Shown here one piece after another: positions 1 to 7,046 of a DNA stretch of 15,563 nucleotides. The stretch's first letter is position 1. Every line of letters begins with the position of its first letter. The notes below the pieces were generated by a model. That model made no database searches. It was given only the letters and a program-made list of their open reading frames with translations, and had not been told where the DNA came from. This stretch comes from G039029935 sp039029935 (GTDB lineage: Bacteria > Chloroflexota > Anaerolineae > Caldilineales > Caldilineaceae). The position numbers and the translations under genes were made by a program. The stretch covers positions 1 through 15,563 of the forward strand of contig JBCCFC010000153.1 in the NCBI GenBank assembly GCA_039029935.1, given 5' to 3'.

Positions 1-18
1 GTCAATCAGTTGCAACAA

Positions 19-57
19 TTGACATTTGTTGACTTACAAAACTTTTGTTCATTTATC
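19..57 (+). promoter_or_regulatory. Weak candidate promoter for the DUF11 gene
   Basis: Two -35-like hexamers lie in tandem, TTGACA at 19-24 and TTGACT at 29-34. With a 17-bp spacer the second reaches TTTATC (52-57), which matches the -10 consensus at only three positions. The spacer holds ACTTTTGTTC (41-50), which is also present in the recA promoter spacer. The assignment is tentative because the -10 is poor and the window starts here. Confidence 0.3.
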
Positions 58-112
58 AATCGGCAAACTATTGCCAATATTCATGCAAACTTATTAAAAG
101 GAATCTAATAGT

Positions 113-3100
113 ATGCATATGATAACCCAACCAAAAAAGCGTCAGTACGCAACAATGCTGGCGAAAACTATACCAATTGTTCTCACGGCATTGTTGATTG
201 CCGTGATGGGCGTTGTGCTGATGCCTGTGGAGGCGAACGCTCAGGTTTCGTGTGCAAGCGACACGAACTGTACCTCTAGTAGTGGGGACTTTCAAATTGC
301 AAAGACTCTTAATACAGGGGTAGTACCTAATGGTACGGCTAATGCTGGCGACGTTGTTACATTTACACTTAACCTAGAACACCTTGGTGGAGCAAATGTC
401 ACAGGTGGCAAATTAAGCGCAACACTGCCAGATAGCACAACAATAGAATTGTTGACAGGTGGCGTTTTTGTCGTAGCATCGCCAAATGCTACGGGAAACT
501 ACGACCCTGCACCTAACAATGCAGGGATTTCTGCTGGTAATCAAAATATTGATCTGACAACAACAGCACTTAAGCTTGAGGCAGATGGTGGTACAGATAT
601 TGCAAGTTACGTATATGCAGTCAAAATTGATGATAATATCGCCACTACGGGTGTTACAAAAACAATCACAAACTCTGTCGTGTTCACACATCCAAGTCTG
701 GCTGCAGATTTGACAGTCGTCAATACTGTTACAGTTCAGTTCCCGATATTAACAATTGCGAAGGCACCAGTCAACGCAACAGCAAATATCACACCCGGCA
801 TTGAATACGCATACAAAATTGATGTAGGCAACACTGGTGGTACAGCCGTTAATGTCGTGATTAGTGATACACTGCCCTATACAGCGGCATCATATTCCGT
901 CACATCATCAGATTTCACTTTGACTAGCCCAGGAATTAGTGCAAATAATCGTAACATTTCGGTGACGATTGCTTCACTTCCCAATGGGTCTGGTTCAATT
1001 ACGCTAACAACTGTGCCAGTATCAAATGCGGGTCACTTCTTGGGTTTCAATACGGCCACAAAACTTGCACTTGATACGCTAACAAACACAGCTAAAATTA
1101 CATCTGCTACATATGTTGTGCCTACAGGAACTACGCTCATTGCAACACATCCTTCACAGCTAGCAGGTGTGGCAAATCTTGTGCTTGAGAAATCGACTGT
1201 AACCACAAAGGCTATCGCTGGCGGCGACCCATTGACCTTTACAATTTCGATTACAAACCTTGGTAACTTCACTGCACCAGTCAAAATTACAGATACACTA
1301 CCAATTTCTGTCTCTAGTATTGTCTTCATGGCGTCATCAGATGTTATTACCGATAGTAGTTATGGGATTGCAGACTCATCTCTTTACATTACAGCAACTG
1401 GGCCTGTAAGTAGTGGTCATAATATTACACTCACGTATGTTGTCGTACCGGACCCGGGTGTTACGGCTGGTGTCTATAACAATGCGGCTTCTGTTCTGGA
1501 CACAGATGTCAACCTATTTGAAGTTGGCACAGGGGTGAATACAGGAACCGTCGCATTTACTATCACGGAAGAAATGACATTGGCGATTACCAAGACCGCT
1601 GGTGTTACATTGCGTGATATTGGCAATGTTATTTCGTACACTATCGTCATTTCGAACTTTGGGCCAAGTGATGCTCATCCTGGTCGCGGTGGCGTGGTGA
1701 CAGATACCGTCTCATCGGACATCACCTTGAGTTCACTGACGTTTATCACTGCTAGCAATATTGTTTCTAGCGACGCGTCCATTGTGTACACAATGAACAG
1801 TAGCTTTAATGGCACGAGTAACATCAATCTCTTCAGCGACTACGCATTGCCTGCAAAGAGTGCCCTTACGTTAACGTTGTCATTTACGGCTAGTGACGCT
1901 CTGATGACATCACCATACAAATATGCATTGACCAACACTGCTGGTATCTCGCACCCTAACGTGCTTACAACAACGGGCATTCTCGCTAAGAGTGATGTGA
2001 TTACGGTCTTCTCACCCATCTTTACAATGACCAAATTAGCGACCAGTATGGATGCTAGAGAGGTAATCACTGCTGGTCTGAATCTGTCATACACGATTGT
2101 GGTTACAAACACTGGTGGTGCGGCGTCGGCACTTACTATTACTGATACCCTGCCAACTGGCTTCAAATTGATTACATCGACCTTGGGGGGACCAACATGG
2201 ACTGCTCCAGCAGTTGGTGCATCAAATACAGTGACGTGGTCCTATGCATTGACTACACCCAATGCCTTGGGTCAAGGTTTTATTACACCAACCAGCGTGG
2301 TACTGTCATACTCGGTAGAAATCACTGATTCTATACGTGGTATCACAATCACGAACGTTGCCAAGGTTGGTCCACTGTCACCAATTTCAGTGACAGAAGC
2401 TGTCACAGTGTATGGATCATCTCGATTGACTCTTACAAAGACGTCTGTACCAACAGCAGGGATTAGCGCAAGCGGCGGTTCGTGGACGTACAAATTTGCA
2501 ATTGAAAACAGTGGTCCGAGCCAAGCACAAAGTATTTTGCTAACAGATACACTGCCATTTACAGATACTGCACAAGTTGTGACACCAACCACAAGCTGGA
2601 CAGTGAATGGTACAGCGTTGACTGTAACGTGGAGTGCGCCGAGCAATTACACCGTAACACTGCCATCAATTGATGTAAGTGATACCATTACCGTTGAGGT
2701 TGGGGTACAGACAACAAATCCAATTTCGTTGGCGCAATTTGAGCCGAACGCTAATGGCAACTTCGCTGTTACGAACAGTGCTGCATTGGTAACAGCTATC
2801 GGACATGCTACGAATACAATTACTGCTACCCAATTGACCAATACAGCGGTTACCACACTAACTGCTGATTCGGATGTGGCTATCACAAAGACAATTAATG
2901 TTGCCAGTGCTGGTGCTGATGACTATGTTGTTTACAGTATTCAAGTGAAGAATGAAGGTACAACAATGGCTAAGTTTGTCGTTACAGATACACTGCCAAC
3001 AAATATCTTCTATCCAACTGCAACTGTTACAATTTCGGCAACACAGTTTACCTTTGTCAAAGTTGATAACAAGTTCGTATTTACCAACACAAATCTGTTG

Positions 3101-4597
3101 ACACCAACCGAAAGCTACTATATCTCGTACACGGCGCAGGTCACAAATGCGACAATTACAACAGAAGGTGCTTACCAGAACTCTGTTGTTGTTACAGGTA
3201 CAGGTGGAGCCTTTGTTGATGGTGATGCTTCCAACAACGCAAAGACTGCATCATTCACGTATGATGTTGCACCAGCCATTGCTGTTCAGAAGATGAACGA
3301 TGCCACTGGTGATGGTGTCTTTAATGTTGAAGAAACAACGAACTACTCAAGTACATTGACGATTCCATACAAGGTATTCATTACAAATACAACAAGTAAT
3401 GATAATATCTATATCACGCAGATTTCAGATCATTCGACAGATAACTTAGCCAATAATCTGTTTGCAGATACGTTGGACCTGTCCAAGTGTACATCGTATA
3501 GCAGCACCAACAGCCGAATCGAGTTGGCTGGTGGCGCATCATCTGTCTGTACGTTCACAGATGACATCAGCTACACGTCACTGTCTACTGCTGTCAACCG
3601 TATTCTCAATACGGTTCAGGTGAACTTTAGTGATGATGAAGGTAATGTTGCTGAGGTAGACAACGTTCAATCTGTAGTGAATGTCAATACGCCAACACCA
3701 ACGCCAACACCAACGGCCACCGCTACGGCTACTGTGACACCATCTGGAACTGTAACACCAACGGCTACGTCTACTGCGACTGTGACGCCAACAGCTACAT
3801 CTACGATGACGCCAACAGCTACATCTACGATGACGCCAACAGCTACATCTACGATGACGCCAACAGCTACATCTACGATGACGCCAACAACGGACTTGCA
3901 GACGCCAACGTCAACGCCAACACCAACAGTGACGCCTGAGCCAGCTAGTGGCACAGATACGCCGACGCCAGAGCCGACAGAGACACCAACACCATTTGGT
4001 ACGCCTGTCGCAGGAGTGACACCAGATCCAGATATGGCTGTTGGTGTTGAGACCAACAGCACAGAGACTGGTCCTGGTGGCGAGCCATCAGTAGTATCTG
4101 GTGATTCGTTCACATTTGTCTTTACATTTAACAACAGTTCGGCTGCTGTCGATCCGGTTACATACCGCATCACTTACGATTCGACCAAGATTACATTCAA
4201 CTGTACAGCGACGGTTAGTCTACTGGATGCGTTGTGGGGTTCTGGTGCCTACGCAATCCTTAACCCAACAGGTTGTCCAGCAGCAGGATTTGCGATGCAA
4301 GAGACAGGTGTTATCGTGATTCAAGGTCCATTGACAGACGGTGTAACCAGCTTGCCATTGGTCTTTGACGCACTGCAACCTGCAGGTACCGAAGGTGTTG
4401 TGGTTGAAGGGTCGGAATTCAACTTGACAATCACGGATGATGGCAATAACCAATTGCTGAACATCTCTGGTAATGCAGGTAATAACGTCTTTATTCCAAG
4501 CGCACCAACAGGCTTGCCTGATGCAGACGAACCTGGCTTGCCGGGTACGGGTGATCAAGATACGTTCATCTACTTGCCACTTATTGCACGACAGTAA
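113..4597 (+). CDS. Secreted multi-domain DUF11 repeat surface protein with Thr/Pro linker and YLPLIAR tail
   Basis: This is a 1494-residue exported protein, probably a structural, adhesive or sheath component; no enzymatic motif is visible. Residues 1-43 form a signal peptide: a basic start (KKR), a hydrophobic core around 20-37, and a likely cleavage after A-N-A. Eight DUF11-type beta-sandwich repeats follow, beginning near residues 60, 213, 356, 489, 637, 773, 921 and 1056. Each has an 'xxITKT' opening strand, a 'YTIxVxNxG' strand and a 'TDTLP' turn. The eighth starts with a Ca-loop-like DATGDGVFN. Residues about 1191-1308 are a Thr/Pro/Ala/Ser linker holding a perfect 8-residue repeat. 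Residues 1310-1480 form a last beta-rich domain that may be cohesin-like (weak inference), and the protein ends IYLPLIARQ. The first ATG is chosen because AAAGGA lies 10 nt upstream; a second ATG follows two codons later. The gene stands alone and has its own terminator. Confidence 0.9.
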   Translation: MHMITQPKKRQYATMLAKTIPIVLTALLIAVMGVVLMPVEANAQVSCASDTNCTSSSGDFQIAKTLNTGVVPNGTANAGDVVTFTLNLEHLGGANVTGGKLSATLPDSTTIELLTGGVFVVASPNATGNYDPAPNNAGISAGNQNIDLTTTALKLEADGGTDIASYVYAVKIDDNIATTGVTKTITNSVVFTHPSLAADLTVVNTVTVQFPILTIAKAPVNATANITPGIEYAYKIDVGNTGGTAVNVVISDTLPYTAASYSVTSSDFTLTSPGISANNRNISVTIASLPNGSGSITLTTVPVSNAGHFLGFNTATKLALDTLTNTAKITSATYVVPTGTTLIATHPSQLAGVANLVLEKSTVTTKAIAGGDPLTFTISITNLGNFTAPVKITDTLPISVSSIVFMASSDVITDSSYGIADSSLYITATGPVSSGHNITLTYVVVPDPGVTAGVYNNAASVLDTDVNLFEVGTGVNTGTVAFTITEEMTLAITKTAGVTLRDIGNVISYTIVISNFGPSDAHPGRGGVVTDTVSSDITLSSLTFITASNIVSSDASIVYTMNSSFNGTSNINLFSDYALPAKSALTLTLSFTASDALMTSPYKYALTNTAGISHPNVLTTTGILAKSDVITVFSPIFTMTKLATSMDAREVITAGLNLSYTIVVTNTGGAASALTITDTLPTGFKLITSTLGGPTWTAPAVGASNTVTWSYALTTPNALGQGFITPTSVVLSYSVEITDSIRGITITNVAKVGPLSPISVTEAVTVYGSSRLTLTKTSVPTAGISASGGSWTYKFAIENSGPSQAQSILLTDTLPFTDTAQVVTPTTSWTVNGTALTVTWSAPSNYTVTLPSIDVSDTITVEVGVQTTNPISLAQFEPNANGNFAVTNSAALVTAIGHATNTITATQLTNTAVTTLTADSDVAITKTINVASAGADDYVVYSIQVKNEGTTMAKFVVTDTLPTNIFYPTATVTISATQFTFVKVDNKFVFTNTNLLTPTESYYISYTAQVTNATITTEGAYQNSVVVTGTGGAFVDGDASNNAKTASFTYDVAPAIAVQKMNDATGDGVFNVEETTNYSSTLTIPYKVFITNTTSNDNIYITQISDHSTDNLANNLFADTLDLSKCTSYSSTNSRIELAGGASSVCTFTDDISYTSLSTAVNRILNTVQVNFSDDEGNVAEVDNVQSVVNVNTPTPTPTPTATATATVTPSGTVTPTATSTATVTPTATSTMTPTATSTMTPTATSTMTPTATSTMTPTTDLQTPTSTPTPTVTPEPASGTDTPTPEPTETPTPFGTPVAGVTPDPDMAVGVETNSTETGPGGEPSVVSGDSFTFVFTFNNSSAAVDPVTYRITYDSTKITFNCTATVSLLDALWGSGAYAILNPTGCPAAGFAMQETGVIVIQGPLTDGVTSLPLVFDALQPAGTEGVVVEGSEFNLTITDDGNNQLLNISGNAGNNVFIPSAPTGLPDADEPGLPGTGDQDTFIYLPLIARQ
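3785..3880 (+). repeat. Four perfect tandem copies of a 24-bp minisatellite inside the DUF11 gene
   Basis: The 24-bp unit encodes the eight residues T-P-T-A-T-S-T-M and is repeated identically at 3785-3808, 3809-3832, 3833-3856 and 3857-3880. Degenerate relatives precede it from about 3757. The unit is a multiple of three, so copy-number change would lengthen or shorten the linker without breaking the frame. The nucleotide identity, including third positions, points to recent duplication. Confidence 0.97.
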
Positions 4598-4608
4598 GCA
4601 CATGATTT

Positions 4609-4648
4609 GGAAAACAATAGGTTCATTGAGTTGAGCCTGTTGTTTCCA
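4609..4648 (+). terminator. Imperfect hairpin just after the DUF11 stop
   Basis: GGAAAACAATAGG and CCTGTTGTTTCC can pair around a short loop, with one bulge and one wobble, 12 nt past the stop codon. No clear T-run follows directly. It may help terminate transcription or protect the 3' end ahead of the stronger terminator at 4706. Confidence 0.4.
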
Positions 4649-4705
4649 AACAGTAAGGCGATTAGATAGCATTGTCTTATTAAGACTCGTTAGCTAGACA
4701 AAAAC

Positions 4706-4752
4706 AAAAGAGGGTTGACGTAATTAAAATTACGTCAACCCTCTTTTATTTT
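4706..4752. terminator. Strong bidirectional intrinsic terminator
   Basis: A perfect 20-bp stem (arms 4706-4725 and 4728-4747, starting AAAAGAGGG and ending CCCTCTTTT) is flanked by T-rich tails on both strands: TTTTATTTTTG on + and TTTTGTTTTTG on -. It can end the DUF11 transcript coming from the left and the long leftward unit ending with the PstS-like gene. Confidence 0.92.
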
Positions 4753-4755
4753 TGT

Positions 4756-4856
4756 AATTGAAAATGGGCAATGGAAGATTAAAAGAATTGAAAACAAAAT
4801 CGTTGCCCATTTTCAATTTTCCATTCCTTCAATTTTCAATTTTCTATTGAATAGGA
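4756..4856. repeat. Intergenic inverted and tandem AT-rich repeat cluster
   Basis: AATTGAAAATGGGCAA (4756-4771) recurs as a perfect inverted copy, TTGCCCATTTTCAATT, at 4803-4818. Further short copies of CAATTTTC follow at about 4829-4845. The pattern resembles dispersed 'AATTGAAAATGGGCAATGG'-type intergenic repeats of filamentous bacteria, recalled without a search. The words TTGCCCAT and ATGGGCAA recur in the tandem repeat over the PstS-like start. Confidence 0.75.
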
Positions 4857-4893
4857 AAGAATAAACCAGTCTCGCAGATTGTTTATCTATGAC

Positions 4894-4955
4894 ACAGGTT
4901 GGCTACCTGCGATACTATCCTTTGTAAGAACAAAGGATAGTATGAAATCAGCCAA
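4894..4955. repeat. Nested hairpins downstream of the PstS-like gene
   Basis: CAGGT-tggct-ACCTG (4895-4909) forms a small hairpin. Next to it ATACTATCCTTTGT (4912-4925) pairs perfectly with 4930-4943 around a 4-nt loop. TTGGCT (4899-4904) can also pair with AGCCAA (4950-4955), closing an alternative outer stem. No T-run follows, so this is not an ordinary intrinsic terminator; a repeat element or a 3'-end structure is more likely. Confidence 0.75.
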
Positions 4956-5021
4956 GGGACACGGTCAGATGCTGGCTGAAAGTTGACCGACTGAGTAGCT
5001 GAAAGCTTTTTTATTGAAACC

Positions 5022-6098
5022 CTAACGAATACGAATATGATATTGATCAACAATGTCTTGCCCGATAGGACTTAAAACAAAATCGGTAAATCGCCGAGTC
5101 CAACCTGTTGGCTCGTTTTGGCTTAGTAAATAAAGAGGCTGAGTCAAAAAGTATTGTTGAGAGTGCAGATGTTCTTTTGTTGGCAGTTTCCCTTCAACCG
5201 CCACAACACGTATAGCCGTTGTATTTCTAGCCAAAGGTCCTGTAGCTTGTTCTGCATTTGGGAGAGGGATGTTATCGTCCTCTTTGTTTGTGTCAGTGTC
5301 AAGCAATATTTCGCGTACATATGCACGAGAAACATAGCCTATCGCCAGTGGATGCGTACTGACATAATCGACAACGTCCCTGCTGGTGGGCATGACAATC
5401 GAGGTTAACGAGACTGCTTCGTTGCCCATAATTCGTTCTTCAAAAACATATCGAGAACCGCTGCCATCCTCTCGGCTTACAAGCAGAATCTCGCACTGTC
5501 TCGCTTCACAATGCCTCGCTCGTTCGTTTCCCTCTGTGTTGACATCTTCTTGTGGTTCAAGTTCATTCCAATCGAGTATCACACCGCTATAGATGTTCTG
5601 TAACGACAGCACCGTTATCTGTGTTACCGGGTTTCGTGCATGAACAATCAGTGCAATGCCATCAATACCAACTGGAATGCGGAAAAGTGTTTCTGCTGGT
5701 ATTTGACCCGTTTCATCAAGTGGGATAGGTGTCTCACCTGTGTTTGTGTCCGTGACAGGCGTGGTACGATTCAGACCTGATGCAAAGATTGAGCTTGCGC
5801 CCAAGTCCACTTGTCCCTTTTGACTCCATGTTTCGCCAAGCGTACTCCCGCCACCCCGTATCTCAAACGTGATGTTGGGGTGTTGACGTGTAAACTCATG
5901 GCTTAGGGCCTGCAAGACGGGATGCATCGCTGTGGCTCCTGCAATCGAAATGGTAACAGTCTCTCGTTGTGTGTCTCTTGGCGAGAGCTGAGGGGCTATC
6001 TGGGTGTCTCCGCATCCTGTCATCACCCATATACTTAGAAAGACGCAGGTAGCCAACCTGCGATGCTGTCCTTTATCCACTGACTGCCCCTTGCCCAT
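5022..6098 (-). CDS. PstS-like phosphate-family substrate-binding lipoprotein
   Basis: This is a periplasmic-type binding lipoprotein of the PstS/PBP-like_2 family, about 358 residues from the chosen start. A short signal peptide ends in the lipobox M-T-G-C (Cys about 29), so the mature protein should be lipid-anchored outside the membrane. Family signatures are ISIAGATAMHPVLQ, GGGSTLG, VDLGAS and the ligand-loop sequence SREDGSGSR (about 208-215). About 22 extra residues, including RHCEARQCE, interrupt the fold just before that loop. The start is ambiguous: ATG 6098 and GTG 6080 each follow an AAGGGG Shine-Dalgarno supplied by a tandem duplication, and ATG 6131 overlaps the uppP stop. No pstCAB genes are adjacent, so it may be a scavenging or sensory binder rather than part of a complete transporter here. 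Stop codon is TAG. Confidence 0.85.
   Translation of the reverse strand: MGKGQSVDKGQHRRLATCVFLSIWVMTGCGDTQIAPQLSPRDTQRETVTISIAGATAMHPVLQALSHEFTRQHPNITFEIRGGGSTLGETWSQKGQVDLGASSIFASGLNRTTPVTDTNTGETPIPLDETGQIPAETLFRIPVGIDGIALIVHARNPVTQITVLSLQNIYSGVILDWNELEPQEDVNTEGNERARHCEARQCEILLVSREDGSGSRYVFEERIMGNEAVSLTSIVMPTSRDVVDYVSTHPLAIGYVSRAYVREILLDTDTNKEDDNIPLPNAEQATGPLARNTTAIRVVAVEGKLPTKEHLHSQQYFLTQPLYLLSQNEPTGWTRRFTDFVLSPIGQDIVDQYHIRIR
6047..6075. repeat. Second copy of the CAGGT/ACCTG hairpin repeat, inside the lipoprotein signal peptide
   Basis: CGCAGGT-agcca-ACCTGCG is a 7-bp stem with a 5-nt loop lying in the codons for the signal peptide. Its core CAGGTAGCCAACCTG is the exact reverse complement of the core at 4895-4909. 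The flank CGATGCTGTCCTTTAT resembles CGATACTATCCTTTGT beside the other copy. The two copies bracket the PstS-like coding region. Confidence 0.8.
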
Positions 6099-6116
6099 TG
6101 ACTGCCCCTTGCCCAT
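6081..6116. repeat. 18-bp tandem duplication covering the PstS-like translation start
   Basis: The 18-bp unit is present twice without mismatch at 6081-6098 and 6099-6116; its first four bases recur at 6117. On the coding (-) strand each unit carries ATG, then AAGGGG, so the duplication lays out alternating start codons and Shine-Dalgarno sequences. Candidate starts are ATG 6116, ATG 6098 and GTG 6080. Confidence 0.95.
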
Positions 6117-6124
6117 TGACGGAA

Positions 6125-6958
6125 TCACCATACAAAACTTAATCCAATCACACTTAGCCCAGCCACCAAGCAATAGATGGCAAAAAGGGTTAATGGCTGA
6201 GTCCGTAGATAGGCCAGCAAAAACCGAATTGCTATATAACCAGTGACTGCACTTGCAATAAAGCCCACCATCATGGTTGGGATGGCCTCGATGACACTAC
6301 TGGGGTCTACAGACAATGCATCATTGAGCTGCAACAGCCCCGCCCCTAGAAAGGCCGGAGTCCCTAGTAAAAAGCTATAGCGAGCCGCTTCATCACGACG
6401 AATGCCCAAACTTAACCCCATTGCAATGGTGCTGCCACTACGACTGATACCGGGGGCGAGGGCAATGGACTGTGCGAGGCCGATGAGGATAGCATCGCGC
6501 CACGTGAGTGCATCTATATTGCGGAATTGTGCATTTCGGCTGCTCAGTCGTTCGCTTAAAAACAGTAACCCTGATGTCACCAATAAAAAGCTACCTGCTG
6601 CACGGGGGCTGGCAAACAGAGACTCAAAAAAATCTTTGAAGAGGAGTCCAGCCACCGCTGCTGGAATTGATCCCACAATGATAAACCAACCCAAGCGAGC
6701 GTAGGGGTCCTTCATAGATCGCGAGAATAGGCTCTGGATTGTTTGGGTGGCAATGTTCCAAAAGTCACGCCAAAAGACGATGAAAATGGCGAGCAGTGTT
6801 CCCCAATGGAGAACGGTGTCAAAGAGCAGTGTATGTTCTGCATCCTGAGTCCAACCCAAAAGCCAAGGGACAATCACAAGATGCCCACTGCTGCTGACGG
6901 GGATAAACTCTGTTGCACCTTGCACAATGCCCAAAATGATGGCTTCAATAAATTCCAT
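6125..6958 (-). CDS. uppP: Undecaprenyl-diphosphatase (UppP/BacA family)
   Basis: This integral membrane enzyme dephosphorylates undecaprenyl diphosphate to the monophosphate, recycling the lipid carrier for peptidoglycan and other wall polymers and releasing phosphate. The product is 277 residues, close to the family norm. The N-terminal signature QGATEFIPVSSSGH (13-26) carries the catalytic glutamate E17. The second signature, PGISRSGST, lies around 170-178 and contributes the conserved arginine. Several hydrophobic segments follow the usual pattern. The ATG at 6958 is preceded by GAGGAA about 11 nt upstream. It lies downstream of tgt, and the PstS-like gene starts at or near its stop (TGA), so co-transcription is likely. 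Overproduction of the family can confer bacitracin resistance. Confidence 0.96.
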   Translation of the reverse strand: MEFIEAIILGIVQGATEFIPVSSSGHLVIVPWLLGWTQDAEHTLLFDTVLHWGTLLAIFIVFWRDFWNIATQTIQSLFSRSMKDPYARLGWFIIVGSIPAAVAGLLFKDFFESLFASPRAAGSFLLVTSGLLFLSERLSSRNAQFRNIDALTWRDAILIGLAQSIALAPGISRSGSTIAMGLSLGIRRDEAARYSFLLGTPAFLGAGLLQLNDALSVDPSSVIEAIPTMMVGFIASAVTGYIAIRFLLAYLRTQPLTLFAIYCLVAGLSVIGLSFVW

Positions 6959-6965
6959 TTATGCT

Positions 6966-7046
6966 TGAGTTCCTCTACTGTTTGGTCAGTCGGTATTCGG
7001 TGCCAACCACCGACCTACTGACCCACTGACCTACCAGCCGACCAGC
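6966..7046. repeat. GGTCAGT-type short repeats between tgt and uppP
   Basis: The 88-bp gap holds degenerate copies of GGTCAGTGG, GTCAGTAG and GTCGGTGG on the - strand. The left edge (GGTCAGTCGGT) and the right part (ACCGACC...CTGACC) form an interrupted inverted repeat. The G-pairs on the coding strand could form a weak two-layer quadruplex. It lies in the 5' untranslated region between tgt and uppP. Confidence 0.6.

Noticed and set aside
3785..3880. CRISPR array
   Set aside because: Copies are directly adjacent, without spacers, and code for the protein linker.
3667..4173. Antisense 168-codon frame rich in Gly-Val
   Set aside because: It is the reverse of the Thr/Pro repeat codons and has no independent start signal.
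4894..4955. Intrinsic terminator for the PstS-like gene
   Set aside because: The hairpins lack a T-run on the - strand; the terminator at 4706-4747 is a better end point.
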